Below, in pieces: positions 1-7,743 of a stretch of DNA of 14,610 bases (position 1 is its first letter; each line of letters starts with the position of its first letter). The position numbers and the translations under genes were made by a program. The notes under the pieces are model-generated. The model ran no database searches and was not told the origin of the DNA. It saw only the letters and a list, made by a program, of their open reading frames with translations. The stretch is taken from the NCBI GenBank assembly GCA_900539255.1, contig UQBJ01000040.1:1-14610 (forward strand). The letters run 5' to 3'. The DNA is from an uncultured Campylobacter sp. (GTDB lineage: Bacteria > Campylobacterota > Campylobacteria > Campylobacterales > Campylobacteraceae).

Positions 1-40
1 AAGGGCTTAAAAATTTAGAAATTCATCTTAAAGGACTCTT

Positions 41-775
41 ATGAGTAAGAACAAATTTGCGTTAAGCGTTGCTCTGGCTGGGATTTTAGGTGCTAGCAGT
101 GCGCTAGCTGAGACGGACGGAGCTTTTGTGGGCGTGCAGTTTGGCTTTGGCGGGGCAAACACCAAAAATGAAATCTGCTCGTCAGGTGGCGGAATGTCTG
201 TTTGCAAAACTGACTCAAAATCCGCAAGTGCTTTGCGCTATGGATTTTTGGCTGGATATAAGCAGTTTTTTACCGAAAACTTTGGCTTGCGCTATTACGG
301 TGTGGTTGATTATGGTGCGGATTTTAAAATCGACAATGCTATTGATGGTAATGGTGGTGAGATGATAAAATTTAGCCCTAAAATCAGTGCGTTGAATTTA
401 AGTGCAAATGTCGATGCTTTGTATAATTTCATCTCAAATGATAGCCTTGAATTTGGCGCTTTTGGTGGGCTTAGCCTAGCGTATGCGAGCTATAAGGCGA
501 AAAATGCTCTGTGGGATGTAACGCCGATGATGACTGGTGGTAGTGATAAGCCTGCTTTTAAGGACTTTAAATTAAGCGGCTTTGATGTGGGTGTCAATGT
601 AGGCGTAAGGGCGCAAATAGCGCAAAAACACGGCGTGGAGCTTTATGGGCGTTTTGCTTTTATGGAAAATAAAAAAGAAGAAACGCTATATGAAGAAGCA
701 CTCGGAAAAGCGACACAAACCTTTAAGGCTGCGCAGCCTTATCAAGTGGGCTTGCGTTATACTTTTAGCTTTTAA
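41..775 (+). CDS. Outer-membrane beta-barrel protein, Helicobacter OMP-like
   Basis: A secreted protein of 244 residues that probably sits in the outer membrane. Residues 1-23 form a classical signal peptide (basic start, hydrophobic core, ALA cleavage site before Glu24). The mature part alternates Gly/aromatic/polar stretches typical of beta strands and ends in VGLRYTFSF, a terminal Phe signature used by the BAM assembly machinery. Cys46 and Cys55 flank a Gly-rich stretch and could form a loop disulfide. The start is supported by AAAGGA at 31-36. Any promoter lies before the window, so its operon status is unknown. The nearest family I can name is the Helicobacter/Campylobacter OMP family; whether it is a porin, an adhesin or a structural protein cannot be told. 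Confidence 0.8.
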   Translation: MSKNKFALSVALAGILGASSALAETDGAFVGVQFGFGGANTKNEICSSGGGMSVCKTDSKSASALRYGFLAGYKQFFTENFGLRYYGVVDYGADFKIDNAIDGNGGEMIKFSPKISALNLSANVDALYNFISNDSLEFGAFGGLSLAYASYKAKNALWDVTPMMTGGSDKPAFKDFKLSGFDVGVNVGVRAQIAQKHGVELYGRFAFMENKKEETLYEEALGKATQTFKAAQPYQVGLRYTFSF

Positions 776-805
776 GCTGAGTGAAAACTGAATGAGTTTT
801 GCTTT

Positions 806-854
806 GAGTGATGAGCGAAAGTTAAATGAGTGTTTGCGTGGAGTGATGAGCGAA
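806..854. repeat. 14-base direct repeat, period 35
   Basis: GAGTGATGAGCGAA occurs at 806-819 and again at 841-854. The second copy runs into the palindrome AGCGAA-T-TTCGCT (849-861), which is itself enclosed by AGTGTTTGC (829-837) and GCAAACACT (873-881). No function is assigned. Confidence 0.7.
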
Positions 855-938
855 TTTCGCTTTGAAAGCTGGGCAAACACTGAGCTGGCTTTGCTTTCGT
901 TTAAAACGGAGCAAACAAACTAACTTCGCCTGCTTGGG

Positions 939-972
939 GCGATGAATTTAGACAAAGGCTTGAATTCATCGC
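939..972. repeat. Perfect 10-base inverted repeat
   Basis: GCGATGAATT at 939-948 pairs exactly with AATTCATCGC at 963-972 across a 14-base loop. No T-run follows on either strand, so this is a hairpin of unknown role between two convergent genes. Confidence 0.7.
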
Positions 973-999
973 ATTTCAAGCGGGTTATCTCTTTCTTTG

Positions 1000-1030
1000 A
1001 AGTATCCAAAAGTTTGAATTTTGGATACTT
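1000..1030 (-). terminator. Strong hairpin downstream of purH, possible terminator
   Basis: AAGTATCCAAAA (1000-1011) pairs perfectly with TTTTGGATACTT (1019-1030) over a 7-base loop. It lies about 29 bases past the purH stop codon in the direction of purH transcription. A clear U-tract is lacking, so it may be a processing or stability hairpin rather than an intrinsic terminator. Confidence 0.45.
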
Positions 1031-1058
1031 TGGTGCTACCGCAAAAGGCTGTTTTGTT

Positions 1059-2594
1059 TTAGTGCAAAAAATGTCGCACGCCTGTGAAATAAAGCGCGAT
1101 GCCGTATTCATCGGCTGCTTGTATCACTTCATCATCGCGTATGCTGCCACCGGGCTGGGCTATGGCGCGCACGCCCACCTTGCTCGCTTCATCTACGCTG
1201 TCGCGGAAAGGAAAAAACGCCTCACTCGCTAGCACACAGCCATTTAAGTCAAGTCCCATTTGTGTAGCCTTGTTTATAGCGGCTTTTGCGGCGTCTATGC
1301 GGCTTGTCATTCCCATACCTATGGCAACCATCGCGCCATCTTTAACATACACGACATTGTTGGATTTTGTAAGAGCAGCGATTTTGATGGCTATGTCAAG
1401 GTCTTTTAGCTCGTTCGTGCTGGCACTTCTTTGGCTTTTTTGCTCGGCATTTGCTAGCTCGCTGGTAGCCACTTCATCGGCGTTTTGATACACAAAACCG
1501 CCCAAAATGTGCTTGAAATCATACTTGTCTCGCTTCACGCACAAAAATTCAGCCTCTTGTGTGAAAATCTTAATGCGCTTCTTGCTCTCAAACACGCTAA
1601 GTGCCTTTTCATCGACATTTGCGGCGATGATAACCTCGACATAAATTTCGTTGATTTTGCGCGCTAAATTCTCATCAAGCGTGCCGTTAATCGCCACCAC
1701 ACCGCCATAAGCGCTTATGCTGTCGCATTTTAACGCCTGCGTGTAGCTTTCAAGCAAGCTGTCTTTGAGCGCAAAGCCGCAAGGGTTGCCGTGCTTGACG
1801 ATAGCCACAGCCGCACGCTCGCCAAAAGAGCTGGCAAGATGAGTGGCGGCGTTTATGTCGGTGAGATTGTTAAAACTCGCCTCGCCTTTAAGCGCCTTAA
1901 AGTGCTGGCTAAAAAAGCTCTCAAACTCATAAAGCGCGCCCTTTTGGTGCGGATTTTCGCCGTATTTTGTCTCAAAAACCTTTTTGCCGACTATGAATTT
2001 GCGTTCGCCAAAACCCCCAAAAAATCGCTCGTTCATATAATTAGCGATGAAACTATCATAGCTGGCTGTGTGTTCATAGGCTTTTACCATCAAATTTAGC
2101 CTGAATTTCTCATCATCTTCGCCACTTTTTATCTTGCAAATCACGCTTTCATAGTCTTTTGTGTCGCACACCACGATGACACTTTTGTAGTTTTTTGCCC
2201 CGCTTCTTATCATCGCAGGTCCGCCTATGTCGATATTTTCGACTATCTCATCAAGCTCATCTGTCCTTTTTGTCGTGTTTTCAAAGGGGTATAAATTCAC
2301 GCAAAGCAAGTCAATGCTTGATATGTTATTATCCCTTGCTTCTTGCAAGTGCTTTTCATCGTCTCTTTTGTGTAAAATCGCGCCGTGAATTTTAGGGTGT
2401 AGGGTTTTCACGCGCCCGTCAAAAAGCTCGGCACTACCCGTAAAATCGCTCACTTCTTGCACCAAAACGCCACTTTCTCGCAAAAGTTTGTATGTCCCAC
2501 CTGTGGAAAGTAGCTCAAAGCCCAAATCCACAAGGCTTTTGGCAAACTCCACAATGCCTGTTTTATCGCTCACGCTCAGTAATGCTTTTTTCAT
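1059..2594 (-). CDS. purH: Bifunctional AICAR formyltransferase / IMP cyclohydrolase
   Basis: A cytoplasmic enzyme for the last two steps of de novo purine synthesis: formylation of AICAR with 10-formyl-THF, then ring closure to IMP. The N-terminal MGS-like cyclohydrolase domain starts at residue 1 (LLSVSDKTGIVEFA, then STGGT at 30-34) and contains NIDIGGPAMIRSGAKN (120-135). The formyltransferase domain carries YGENPHQ (211-217) and the catalytic KHGNPCG (267-273), and ends in the typical GVRHFLH. Its 511 residues are the normal full length. The start follows a plausible AAGAGAG ribosome site. In this window an inserted methyltransferase module separates it from its usual neighbour, the J-domain gene. 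The 77-base gap upstream contains TAAAAT-like boxes but no promoter I can call with confidence. Confidence 0.97.
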   Translation of the reverse strand: MKKALLSVSDKTGIVEFAKSLVDLGFELLSTGGTYKLLRESGVLVQEVSDFTGSAELFDGRVKTLHPKIHGAILHKRDDEKHLQEARDNNISSIDLLCVNLYPFENTTKRTDELDEIVENIDIGGPAMIRSGAKNYKSVIVVCDTKDYESVICKIKSGEDDEKFRLNLMVKAYEHTASYDSFIANYMNERFFGGFGERKFIVGKKVFETKYGENPHQKGALYEFESFFSQHFKALKGEASFNNLTDINAATHLASSFGERAAVAIVKHGNPCGFALKDSLLESYTQALKCDSISAYGGVVAINGTLDENLARKINEIYVEVIIAANVDEKALSVFESKKRIKIFTQEAEFLCVKRDKYDFKHILGGFVYQNADEVATSELANAEQKSQRSASTNELKDLDIAIKIAALTKSNNVVYVKDGAMVAIGMGMTSRIDAAKAAINKATQMGLDLNGCVLASEAFFPFRDSVDEASKVGVRAIAQPGGSIRDDEVIQAADEYGIALYFTGVRHFLH

Positions 2595-2671
2595 TTTCTC
2601 TCTTTACAAATCAAATTTGTGCTAATTTTAGCAAAATTTTGTGAATTTAAGCCTTGAATTTTTATTTTATC

Positions 2672-3943
2672 CTAACTCACATTCAAACTTAAATTTTGGA
2701 TATTTTCTTTATATTTTTTCTCGCAAATGATGATAAATTCATCATTCATCGTTTGGGCTAAAACGCCTTTTTGGTTTGTGGGCGAGTTTTTAAGTGGCAT
2801 CGCCTTATTTGAAATCTTTCGTTGCAAGGTTGCAATGTGCTTAAAGCCGTTATCAGCAAAGGTTTGTGCTATGAATTTATCCGTAGGCAAAGTGATACCT
2901 TTAACTGTGCGGTTGCCGACTACAAAAAACGCCTTTCCATTTTCGCCGACACAACGAGCAAGTGCCTTAATGCTTTGTTCTAAATCAAAATAAAAGCTTG
3001 AAATTTCCATAGCTCTTTTTTTGTCAATTTGCGCTATATCGTTGATATAATCCTTCATACACTCTTTTTCATAAAGCCTTATCGCCCTTTTGCCACCTAA
3101 AAGCTCTCTGTCTAATTTCCTTGCTTCTTTAAAACCAAGCCATTCGTTGATAAAGGTTGAAAACTGCCCATACGCAACGGTGGTTTTTGAATCCCCATAC
3201 GGTGGGCTTGTAAGGATAGTGTCAAATTTTTTATCCCTTTTTGTAAAACTTGCATTATGGAGCGCAAAACTGACATTTTGCATTTTAGCTTGATAAAAAT
3301 TCAAATAATTTTGCGTGATTGTTTCTATTTTTCGCTCAAAAATTTCATTGACATTTGGTTTGTATCGCTCAAAATTTCGCATTCTAAAAAGTTTAAATTC
3401 GTTATTTCGCACAAAACTTGCTTCTCTTAAAGTCTCGCTAAATGCCAAAATAAAAAGATTTTGCGTGTTTAAATCAGTGATATTTTTAATGTGAGTAAAA
3501 ATGCCAAGCAAAGCATTTTGGGCGTTTTTTTCTATCCAAAAATCAAGATTTGTAATGTTTAAAAGTGGCGAAAAATCAAGCTCATCAATGTTTGTGGTAA
3601 TTTTTTTAAGCAAATTGTCTTTATGTTTTAAAAGCTTATTTTTATCAATAAAACTTAATTTTGCCCTTGAAATCATTATCGCCAAAGGATTTAAATCAAA
3701 GCCCACAAAGTCCTTAATGCCGTATTCTACACCGCTAATAAAACTACTGCCGCTGCCACAATAAGGGTCGAGCAAATTCGTTTTGCTTGCCTTAAAATCC
3801 TTTAAAAGTTCAAGCCCGATTTGTGGCAACATTGTAGCTGGATATTTATGTAAATTTGGATACATTGACGCATAATTTTGCCCTGCAAAATCGTATTTTG
3901 TGTTTTGATTTGCAAGATTATTTTTTAACTCTAAATCATTCAT
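2672..3943 (-). CDS. DNA amino-methyltransferase (N6-adenine or N4-cytosine), SPPY type
   Basis: A SAM-dependent DNA methyltransferase of 423 residues that modifies an exocyclic amino group within a specific sequence. The SAM-binding motif I is DPYCGSGS (59-66), preceded by a motif X-like segment (KYPATMLPQ, 33-41). The catalytic motif IV is TSPPYGD (245-251), and FFVVGNRTVKG (339-349) is a later fold element. The order is SAM-binding first, catalytic motif about 180 residues later, with the probable target-recognition region between them. I start it at the ATG at 3943, because the TGATG there overlaps the stop codon of the upstream broken frame; a TTG one codon earlier is also possible. The recognition site cannot be read from the sequence. 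The pairing with 3943-4319 and the local promoter suggest a restriction-modification remnant or solitary methylase. Confidence 0.88.
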   Translation of the reverse strand: MNDLELKNNLANQNTKYDFAGQNYASMYPNLHKYPATMLPQIGLELLKDFKASKTNLLDPYCGSGSSFISGVEYGIKDFVGFDLNPLAIMISRAKLSFIDKNKLLKHKDNLLKKITTNIDELDFSPLLNITNLDFWIEKNAQNALLGIFTHIKNITDLNTQNLFILAFSETLREASFVRNNEFKLFRMRNFERYKPNVNEIFERKIETITQNYLNFYQAKMQNVSFALHNASFTKRDKKFDTILTSPPYGDSKTTVAYGQFSTFINEWLGFKEARKLDRELLGGKRAIRLYEKECMKDYINDIAQIDKKRAMEISSFYFDLEQSIKALARCVGENGKAFFVVGNRTVKGITLPTDKFIAQTFADNGFKHIATLQRKISNKAMPLKNSPTNQKGVLAQTMNDEFIIICEKKYKENIQNLSLNVS

Positions 3944-4319
3944 CAAAGTTTCTCGCTTATAAAATCCAAAATATAACTCAAAGGTTTGATAAATTCATCT
4001 GTTTTAATGTCTTTGCCGATAAAAGCACAATCAAAAAATTTAAACATTCCCCTATGTTGATGAGACTTGAAAACGCTCCACCTGCTATGCTTTTTCGAGC
4101 CTGGCTTGCATCTCGTATCTCGCCCCTTGCAACTCGTGCTTGGATAAGCTTTTCTACGGCTTCTTTGGAATTAACAAGGTATTCATAAAGATAATTAAAA
4201 CAAGTTGCAAGTGTGATTTTTTTGTTATTTAAGTCAGTGCTTATAGCCTTTAAGATAGGCTGCATATAGTATTTGCTTTCTATTTCTTGAAGTGCTTTTA
4301 TTTCGCTTTGATTAAGCAT
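3943..4319 (-). pseudogene. Frameshifted gene before the methyltransferase, possible restriction-endonuclease remnant
   Basis: The first frame from 4319 reads 113 codons (MLNQSEIKALQEIES...) and stops at 3978. At the GGGG run (CCCC at 4049-4052 on the + strand) the other frame continues as MFKFFDCAFIGKDIKTDEFI and ends at a TGA that overlaps the methyltransferase ATG as TGATG. One extra G there would join the frames into a protein of about 125 residues coupled to the methylase, so I read this as a frameshifted gene or a base-calling error. Residues about 65-85 (ARGEIRDASQARKSIAGGAF) resemble an N-terminal stretch I associate with some type II restriction enzymes, a recollection and not a search result. 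At 125 residues it would be too short for a whole endonuclease, so an additional internal deletion is possible. Ribosome site AAAGGA at 4325-4330. Confidence 0.55.
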
Positions 4320-4337
4320 TGCTATCCTTTTTTAGAG

Positions 4338-4343
4338 ATTATA
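4338..4343 (-). promoter_or_regulatory. -10 box of the methyltransferase module
   Basis: TATAAT on the minus strand, about 18 bases before the start codon at 4319. The predicted leader is only about 12 bases and consists mainly of the ribosome site. It lets the module be expressed independently of purL and the J-protein gene. Confidence 0.5.
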
Positions 4344-4397
4344 GCTGAATTTAGTTTATAATTGTTAAGTTTGTAAGAATCAATATAAATCAAAATT

Positions 4398-5171
4398 TTA
4401 CACCTCCAAATGCCTTTTTACAAGCTCATAGGCTTCATTTATTTGCTGAAATTTACGCGCACCCTCTTTTAGTTCTTTTTCGCTTACATTATTTGCGTTT
4501 AAAATGTCGGGGTGATAGCGTTTAGCAAGCTCTCTGTATCTTTTTTTAAGCTGGGGCAAATCAACCCCTTTTTCAAGCTCTAAAATGTTATAAGCCTCGT
4601 CTAAATTTAGGCTTTTGCCCTCGTTTTTGAAGCTTTTTATGTTATTAAGTAGGGTTTCAAATTCACGCGAATTTATGCCAAAAGAGCGCGCTATGTCGCT
4701 TAAAAGCGTGATTTTCACTTCATTAAACTGCCCGTCAATGCCCGCCATAAAAATCAGCACATTAAGGACATTGAGCCGTTCGTTGTGCGGCAGCGGCACT
4801 TCGCGCACAAATTCACGCGCCACACTTGCTGTGTCGTTTAAATTCTCTTTATGCTCGTTAAAACTTGCCTTTAAAAACTCTCTTTCACGGCTATCTTTTG
4901 CGTTAGCGTTTAGAATTTGTCGTATCATATCAGCCTCGCGCTCGCTCACGCGCCCATCGCTTTTGGCGATTTTTGCTAAAAGTGCCACGACATAGTAGTT
5001 CATCTTGCAGCGAAAATCATCCATCCGCTCTTCCATTACCCCTTGCATAAAACCCTTACCAAAGCCCTTCGCACCGCGACTTGCTCGCCCTAAAAAGTCC
5101 TCTTTGCCATAAGTTTTAAAATAATAATAAAAAGCTACCACAGCCAAAATCAGCAAAACATAAGCAAACAT
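4398..5171 (-). CDS. djlA: DjlA-type membrane-anchored TerB/J-domain co-chaperone
   Basis: A 257-residue protein with DjlA-like architecture. It has one N-terminal membrane helix (residues 2-17), a Gly/Lys-rich linker, a helical TerB-like domain with two acidic repeats (KSDGRVSEREAD near 70-80 and GIDGQFNE near 144-151), and a C-terminal J domain (about 190-257). The J domain includes the HPD triad at 220-222 that stimulates DnaK ATPase, and ends with FQQINEAYELV. It probably recruits DnaK to the inner face of the cytoplasmic membrane; the client is unknown. It starts two bases after the purL stop, so the two genes are very likely co-transcribed and translationally coupled. The same neighbour relationship is known in C. 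jejuni (recalled). The C-terminal J domain with an N-terminal anchor argues against DnaJ or CbpA. Confidence 0.88.
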   Translation of the reverse strand: MFAYVLLILAVVAFYYYFKTYGKEDFLGRASRGAKGFGKGFMQGVMEERMDDFRCKMNYYVVALLAKIAKSDGRVSEREADMIRQILNANAKDSREREFLKASFNEHKENLNDTASVAREFVREVPLPHNERLNVLNVLIFMAGIDGQFNEVKITLLSDIARSFGINSREFETLLNNIKSFKNEGKSLNLDEAYNILELEKGVDLPQLKKRYRELAKRYHPDILNANNVSEKELKEGARKFQQINEAYELVKRHLEV

Positions 5172-5173
5172 TT

Positions 5174-7354
5174 TTACCTCATCATCTCTTTAAATGCGCC
5201 AAAATAAACGCGTTTAAGCTCGGCGGTGTCAAGCTCTATGCTTTGCAGGCTGAATTTTTGCGCCCTTGTGCTTGTGCCGATTTTTGTCGCTTTAAGGCTG
5301 AATTTTTGCGCTAAATTTAAAAACTTTTCCTCGTTTAAAACGCCTATGATAGCACGGCTAGGGCTTTCATCAAAAAGCAATTTTTCATCATCAAAAATTT
5401 GCCCTATTTCAAGCCCAAAATTTGAAATCACGCACATTTTTGCCAGACTCATCGCCACGCCACCCACGCCAACGCTATTTGCGCAGTGTAAAATTCTCGC
5501 CTCATTTGCCTCAAAGAGCAAATCCCACAAGGCGCGTTCTTTGGCGTAATCGCACTCCCCAAGCCTACCGGCCACAGCCCTATCCTGCACCTTAGCAATC
5601 AACGAGCCAGCAAACTCGCCCCTCGTCTCGCCCAAAAGATACACAGGGATATTTTCATCGCTAAAACAAGATTTGAGCGCATTTTGAGCGTTTGCATTAA
5701 GCCCTACTCCCACTATGGTGGGGCTTGGATATATGCTTACGCCCTCGCTTTCGTTATACAGCGACACATTTCCGCTTACAACAGGCGTGTTTAGGGCTTT
5801 GCAGGCTTCTTTTATGCCCTCACAGCCTTGCGCGAACTGCCACATAACTTCGGGGTTTTGCGGGTTGCCATAGTTTAGGCAGTCGCTTATCGCCAAAGCT
5901 TTTGCGCCCGCACAAGCGATTTTGCGCCCCACAGCTGCGACATTTAAAGCCGCTCCGTTTTTAGGGTCAATGAAATTCAGCCGTGAGTTGCACTCGCAAG
6001 CCATAGCAAGCATCGCGCCGTTTTCCTTAACACGAAGCACGCTTGCACCTAGTGCGCCGTCTGCTTTTATGGTATTTGTGCCAACTGATGAGTCAAATTG
6101 CTCGTAAATATAGGCTTTATCGCTTGTGTTTTCATTTGCAAGTAGTGCTAAAATGGCATTTTGAGCGGACATTTTGAGCTTAAATTCATAATTTTTAATC
6201 TCATCTAAATACTTTGGCTTTGCAGTAGGACGGCTTAAAATCGGGGCTTTTTCGCTCAAAGGCGCGATAGGCACAAGAGCTACTTGCTCATCTTGCCAGA
6301 AAAGCTCCATTTTACCGCTATCTGTTACCTCGCCGATTATCGCCGCGTCTAAATTCCACTTGGCGAAAATGTCGATGATTTGGCGTTCAAAGCCTTTTTT
6401 CGCGCAGATAAGCATTCGCTCTTGGCTTTCGCTTAACATTAGCTCATAAGGCGACATACCGCTTTCGCGCATAGGCACTTTGTCAAGGTATAGCCGCATT
6501 CCGCTGCCGCTACGCCCTGCCATTTCAAAGCTGCTTGAAGTAAGCCCAGCCGCGCCCATATCTTGTATGCCAACGATGAAATCCTTTTCAAACAGCTCCA
6601 AACACGCTTCCATTAAGAGCTTTTCGGCAAAGGGGTCGCCGATTTGCACTGTGGGGCGCAGGGCTTTGCTCGCTTCATTAAAGCTATCACTTGCCATCAC
6701 AGCACCGCCAAGTCCGTCTCTGCCTGTCTTTGAGCCGACATAAATCACTGAATTTCCCACGCCTTCGGCTTTGGCGTAAAATATATCCTTACTTTTGCAA
6801 ACGCCCAGCGCAAAGGCATTGACAAGGATATTGCCGTTAAAGCACTCATCAAAGCTCGTCTCCCCGCCGATAGTAGGCACGCCCATACAGTTGCCATAAT
6901 GCGCTATGCCCTCCACTACGCCTTTTACAAGGTATTTTTGGTGTTTGCCGTGCTTTTTGGAGTGCAAATCCCCAAATTTAAGTGAGTTCAAAGACGCCAC
7001 AACTCGCGCTCCCATAGTGAAAATGTCGCGCATTATGCCGCCCACGCCTGTGGCTGCGCCCGCAAAAGGCTCGATGAAGCTTGGGTGGTTGTGGCTTTCT
7101 ACCTTGAAAACCGCCGCCATTCCGCCTCCTATGTCGATGACGCCAGCGTTTTCGCCCGGTCCTTGAATCACCCATTTTGCCTTTGTAGGAAAGCCTTGCA
7201 GGTATTTTTTGCTTGATTTATAAGAGCAATGCTCGCTCCACATAGCACTTATCACGCCTAGTTCAAGCAGATTTGGCTCGCGTCCGAGTATCTTTAAAAT
7301 CTCATCATACTCTTCATCGCTGATTTTGTGGGCTTGGATTGTCGCTTTGTCCAT
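5174..7354 (-). CDS. purL: Phosphoribosylformylglycinamidine synthase, small-type PurL subunit
   Basis: ATP-dependent conversion of FGAR to FGAM in purine biosynthesis. At 726 residues it is the small PurL type, which works with separate PurQ (glutaminase) and PurS subunits; neither is in this window. SEHCSYK (40-46), the ESHNHPS substrate/ATP segment (86-92) and GGIMRDIF further on are diagnostic. A second AIRS-like half follows, with conserved GNVSLYNE near 530. The start is supported by AAGGA upstream, and the N-terminal KISDEEYDEI is typical. It is the first gene of the leftward unit that includes the J protein. Confidence 0.97.
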   Translation of the reverse strand: MDKATIQAHKISDEEYDEILKILGREPNLLELGVISAMWSEHCSYKSSKKYLQGFPTKAKWVIQGPGENAGVIDIGGGMAAVFKVESHNHPSFIEPFAGAATGVGGIMRDIFTMGARVVASLNSLKFGDLHSKKHGKHQKYLVKGVVEGIAHYGNCMGVPTIGGETSFDECFNGNILVNAFALGVCKSKDIFYAKAEGVGNSVIYVGSKTGRDGLGGAVMASDSFNEASKALRPTVQIGDPFAEKLLMEACLELFEKDFIVGIQDMGAAGLTSSSFEMAGRSGSGMRLYLDKVPMRESGMSPYELMLSESQERMLICAKKGFERQIIDIFAKWNLDAAIIGEVTDSGKMELFWQDEQVALVPIAPLSEKAPILSRPTAKPKYLDEIKNYEFKLKMSAQNAILALLANENTSDKAYIYEQFDSSVGTNTIKADGALGASVLRVKENGAMLAMACECNSRLNFIDPKNGAALNVAAVGRKIACAGAKALAISDCLNYGNPQNPEVMWQFAQGCEGIKEACKALNTPVVSGNVSLYNESEGVSIYPSPTIVGVGLNANAQNALKSCFSDENIPVYLLGETRGEFAGSLIAKVQDRAVAGRLGECDYAKERALWDLLFEANEARILHCANSVGVGGVAMSLAKMCVISNFGLEIGQIFDDEKLLFDESPSRAIIGVLNEEKFLNLAQKFSLKATKIGTSTRAQKFSLQSIELDTAELKRVYFGAFKEMMR

Positions 7355-7423
7355 TTGGCTGTCCTTTTTGAATTTCGCAAATTTTTGGCTATATTTTACT
7401 TAAAAATTACACACAAAGAGAAA

Positions 7424-7429
7424 ATTATA
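7424..7429 (-). promoter_or_regulatory. Candidate purL -10 box
   Basis: TATAAT on the minus strand about 70 bases before the purL start codon, giving a leader near 63 bases. No recognisable -35 is present, which is usual for Campylobacter sigma-70 promoters. A TAAAATATA stretch nearer the gene is an alternative. Confidence 0.4.
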
Positions 7430-7479
7430 TGACATTTTTGTAAATTTGTGGCGTTGATGGGAGTTAATGAGCGATAGTT

Positions 7480-7485
7480 TATAAT
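7480..7485 (+). promoter_or_regulatory. -10 box of the 38-residue gene
   Basis: A perfect TATAAT lies 27 bases before the ATG at 7512, with AAGGAG at 7501-7506 between them. It is arranged back to back with the purL promoter. Confidence 0.55.
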
Positions 7486-7511
7486 GTAGGAATTTTTTTA
7501 AAGGAGTTGAA

Positions 7512-7628
7512 ATGACACAAAACAAACTAACGCCCGATGAACTAGCTATGCTAGATATAAAAGCGTTAGCGGTCTGCCGAGCCTATCAAAATCGATTTAT
7601 CGCAAAAAGCCGAGCCAGCCAAATTTAA
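7512..7628 (+). CDS. Unrecognised 38-residue protein
   Basis: A short reading frame beginning MTQNKLTPDELAMLDIKALA and ending in SRASQI. It is too short for most gene finders but is supported by a perfect TATAAT (7480-7485) and an AAGGAG ribosome site (7501-7506) five bases before the ATG. The predicted product is soluble, mostly helical and amphipathic, with a basic C-terminal half (R/K at several positions after residue 22) and a single Cys22. There is no signal peptide or membrane segment. It ends about 50 bases before the operator of the Fe-S operon and lacks that operator itself, so it is probably a separate unit. I do not recognise a family. Confidence 0.6.
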   Translation: MTQNKLTPDELAMLDIKALAVCRAYQNRFIAKSRASQI

Positions 7629-7656
7629 AAAGCTCACAAGAAAAGCTGAAATCAAA

Positions 7657-7738
7657 TTGCATTTTACCCCATTTTCGTGTAACAAAGTTACACAGCACCA
7701 TTTTTGTTTTTGCAATAATAGCACAAAAATTTAAAGGA
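7657..7738 (+). repeat. Promoter repeat, left copy
   Basis: This stretch matches 14528-14610 almost base for base. From 7671 to 7738 there is one substitution in 68 bases against 14543-14610 (C7683 versus T14555). The left 14 bases match apart from one substitution and one extra C. The repeat covers the operator, -10 box and AAAGGA, and also the complement of an ATG-CAA that corresponds to the first two codons of the regulator gene in the right copy. This suggests the copy derives from the regulator locus. Confidence 0.9.
7677..7719 (+). promoter_or_regulatory. Operator 1 and promoter of the Fe-S/cytochrome b/TDT operon
   Basis: The perfect 17-base palindrome GTGTAACAAAGTTACAC (7677-7693, centre 7685) is followed by AATAAT (7714-7719). 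The centre-to--10 distance is 29 bases, which puts the operator near -41, the class II position for Crp/Fnr activators. No -35 box is evident. Ribosome site AAAGGA at 7733-7738, ATG at 7744. Confidence 0.85.
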
Positions 7739-7743
7739 TAAAA

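Larger units (their letters stand above)
776..1058. other. Gene-free stretch rich in inverted repeats
   Basis: This interval separates the convergent outer-membrane protein gene and purH. I see no credible gene in it. It holds a 14-base exact direct repeat (GAGTGATGAGCGAA at 806-819 and 841-854) and several inverted repeats: 829-837 with 873-881, 849-854 with 856-861, a TTTGCT/AGCAAA stem at 890-915, 939-948 with 963-972, and 1000-1011 with 1019-1030. Some are probably transcript ends, but none is followed by a clean run of T on either strand. Confidence 0.6.

Noticed and set aside
942..1232. A 96-residue plus-strand frame across the purH end
   Set aside because: It lies largely antisense to purH, has no ribosome site, and covers two strong palindromes.
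4357..4362. A perfect plus-strand TATAAT before the J-protein gene end
   Set aside because: It would drive antisense RNA into that gene; in such AT-rich DNA a lone hexamer is not enough to call a promoter.
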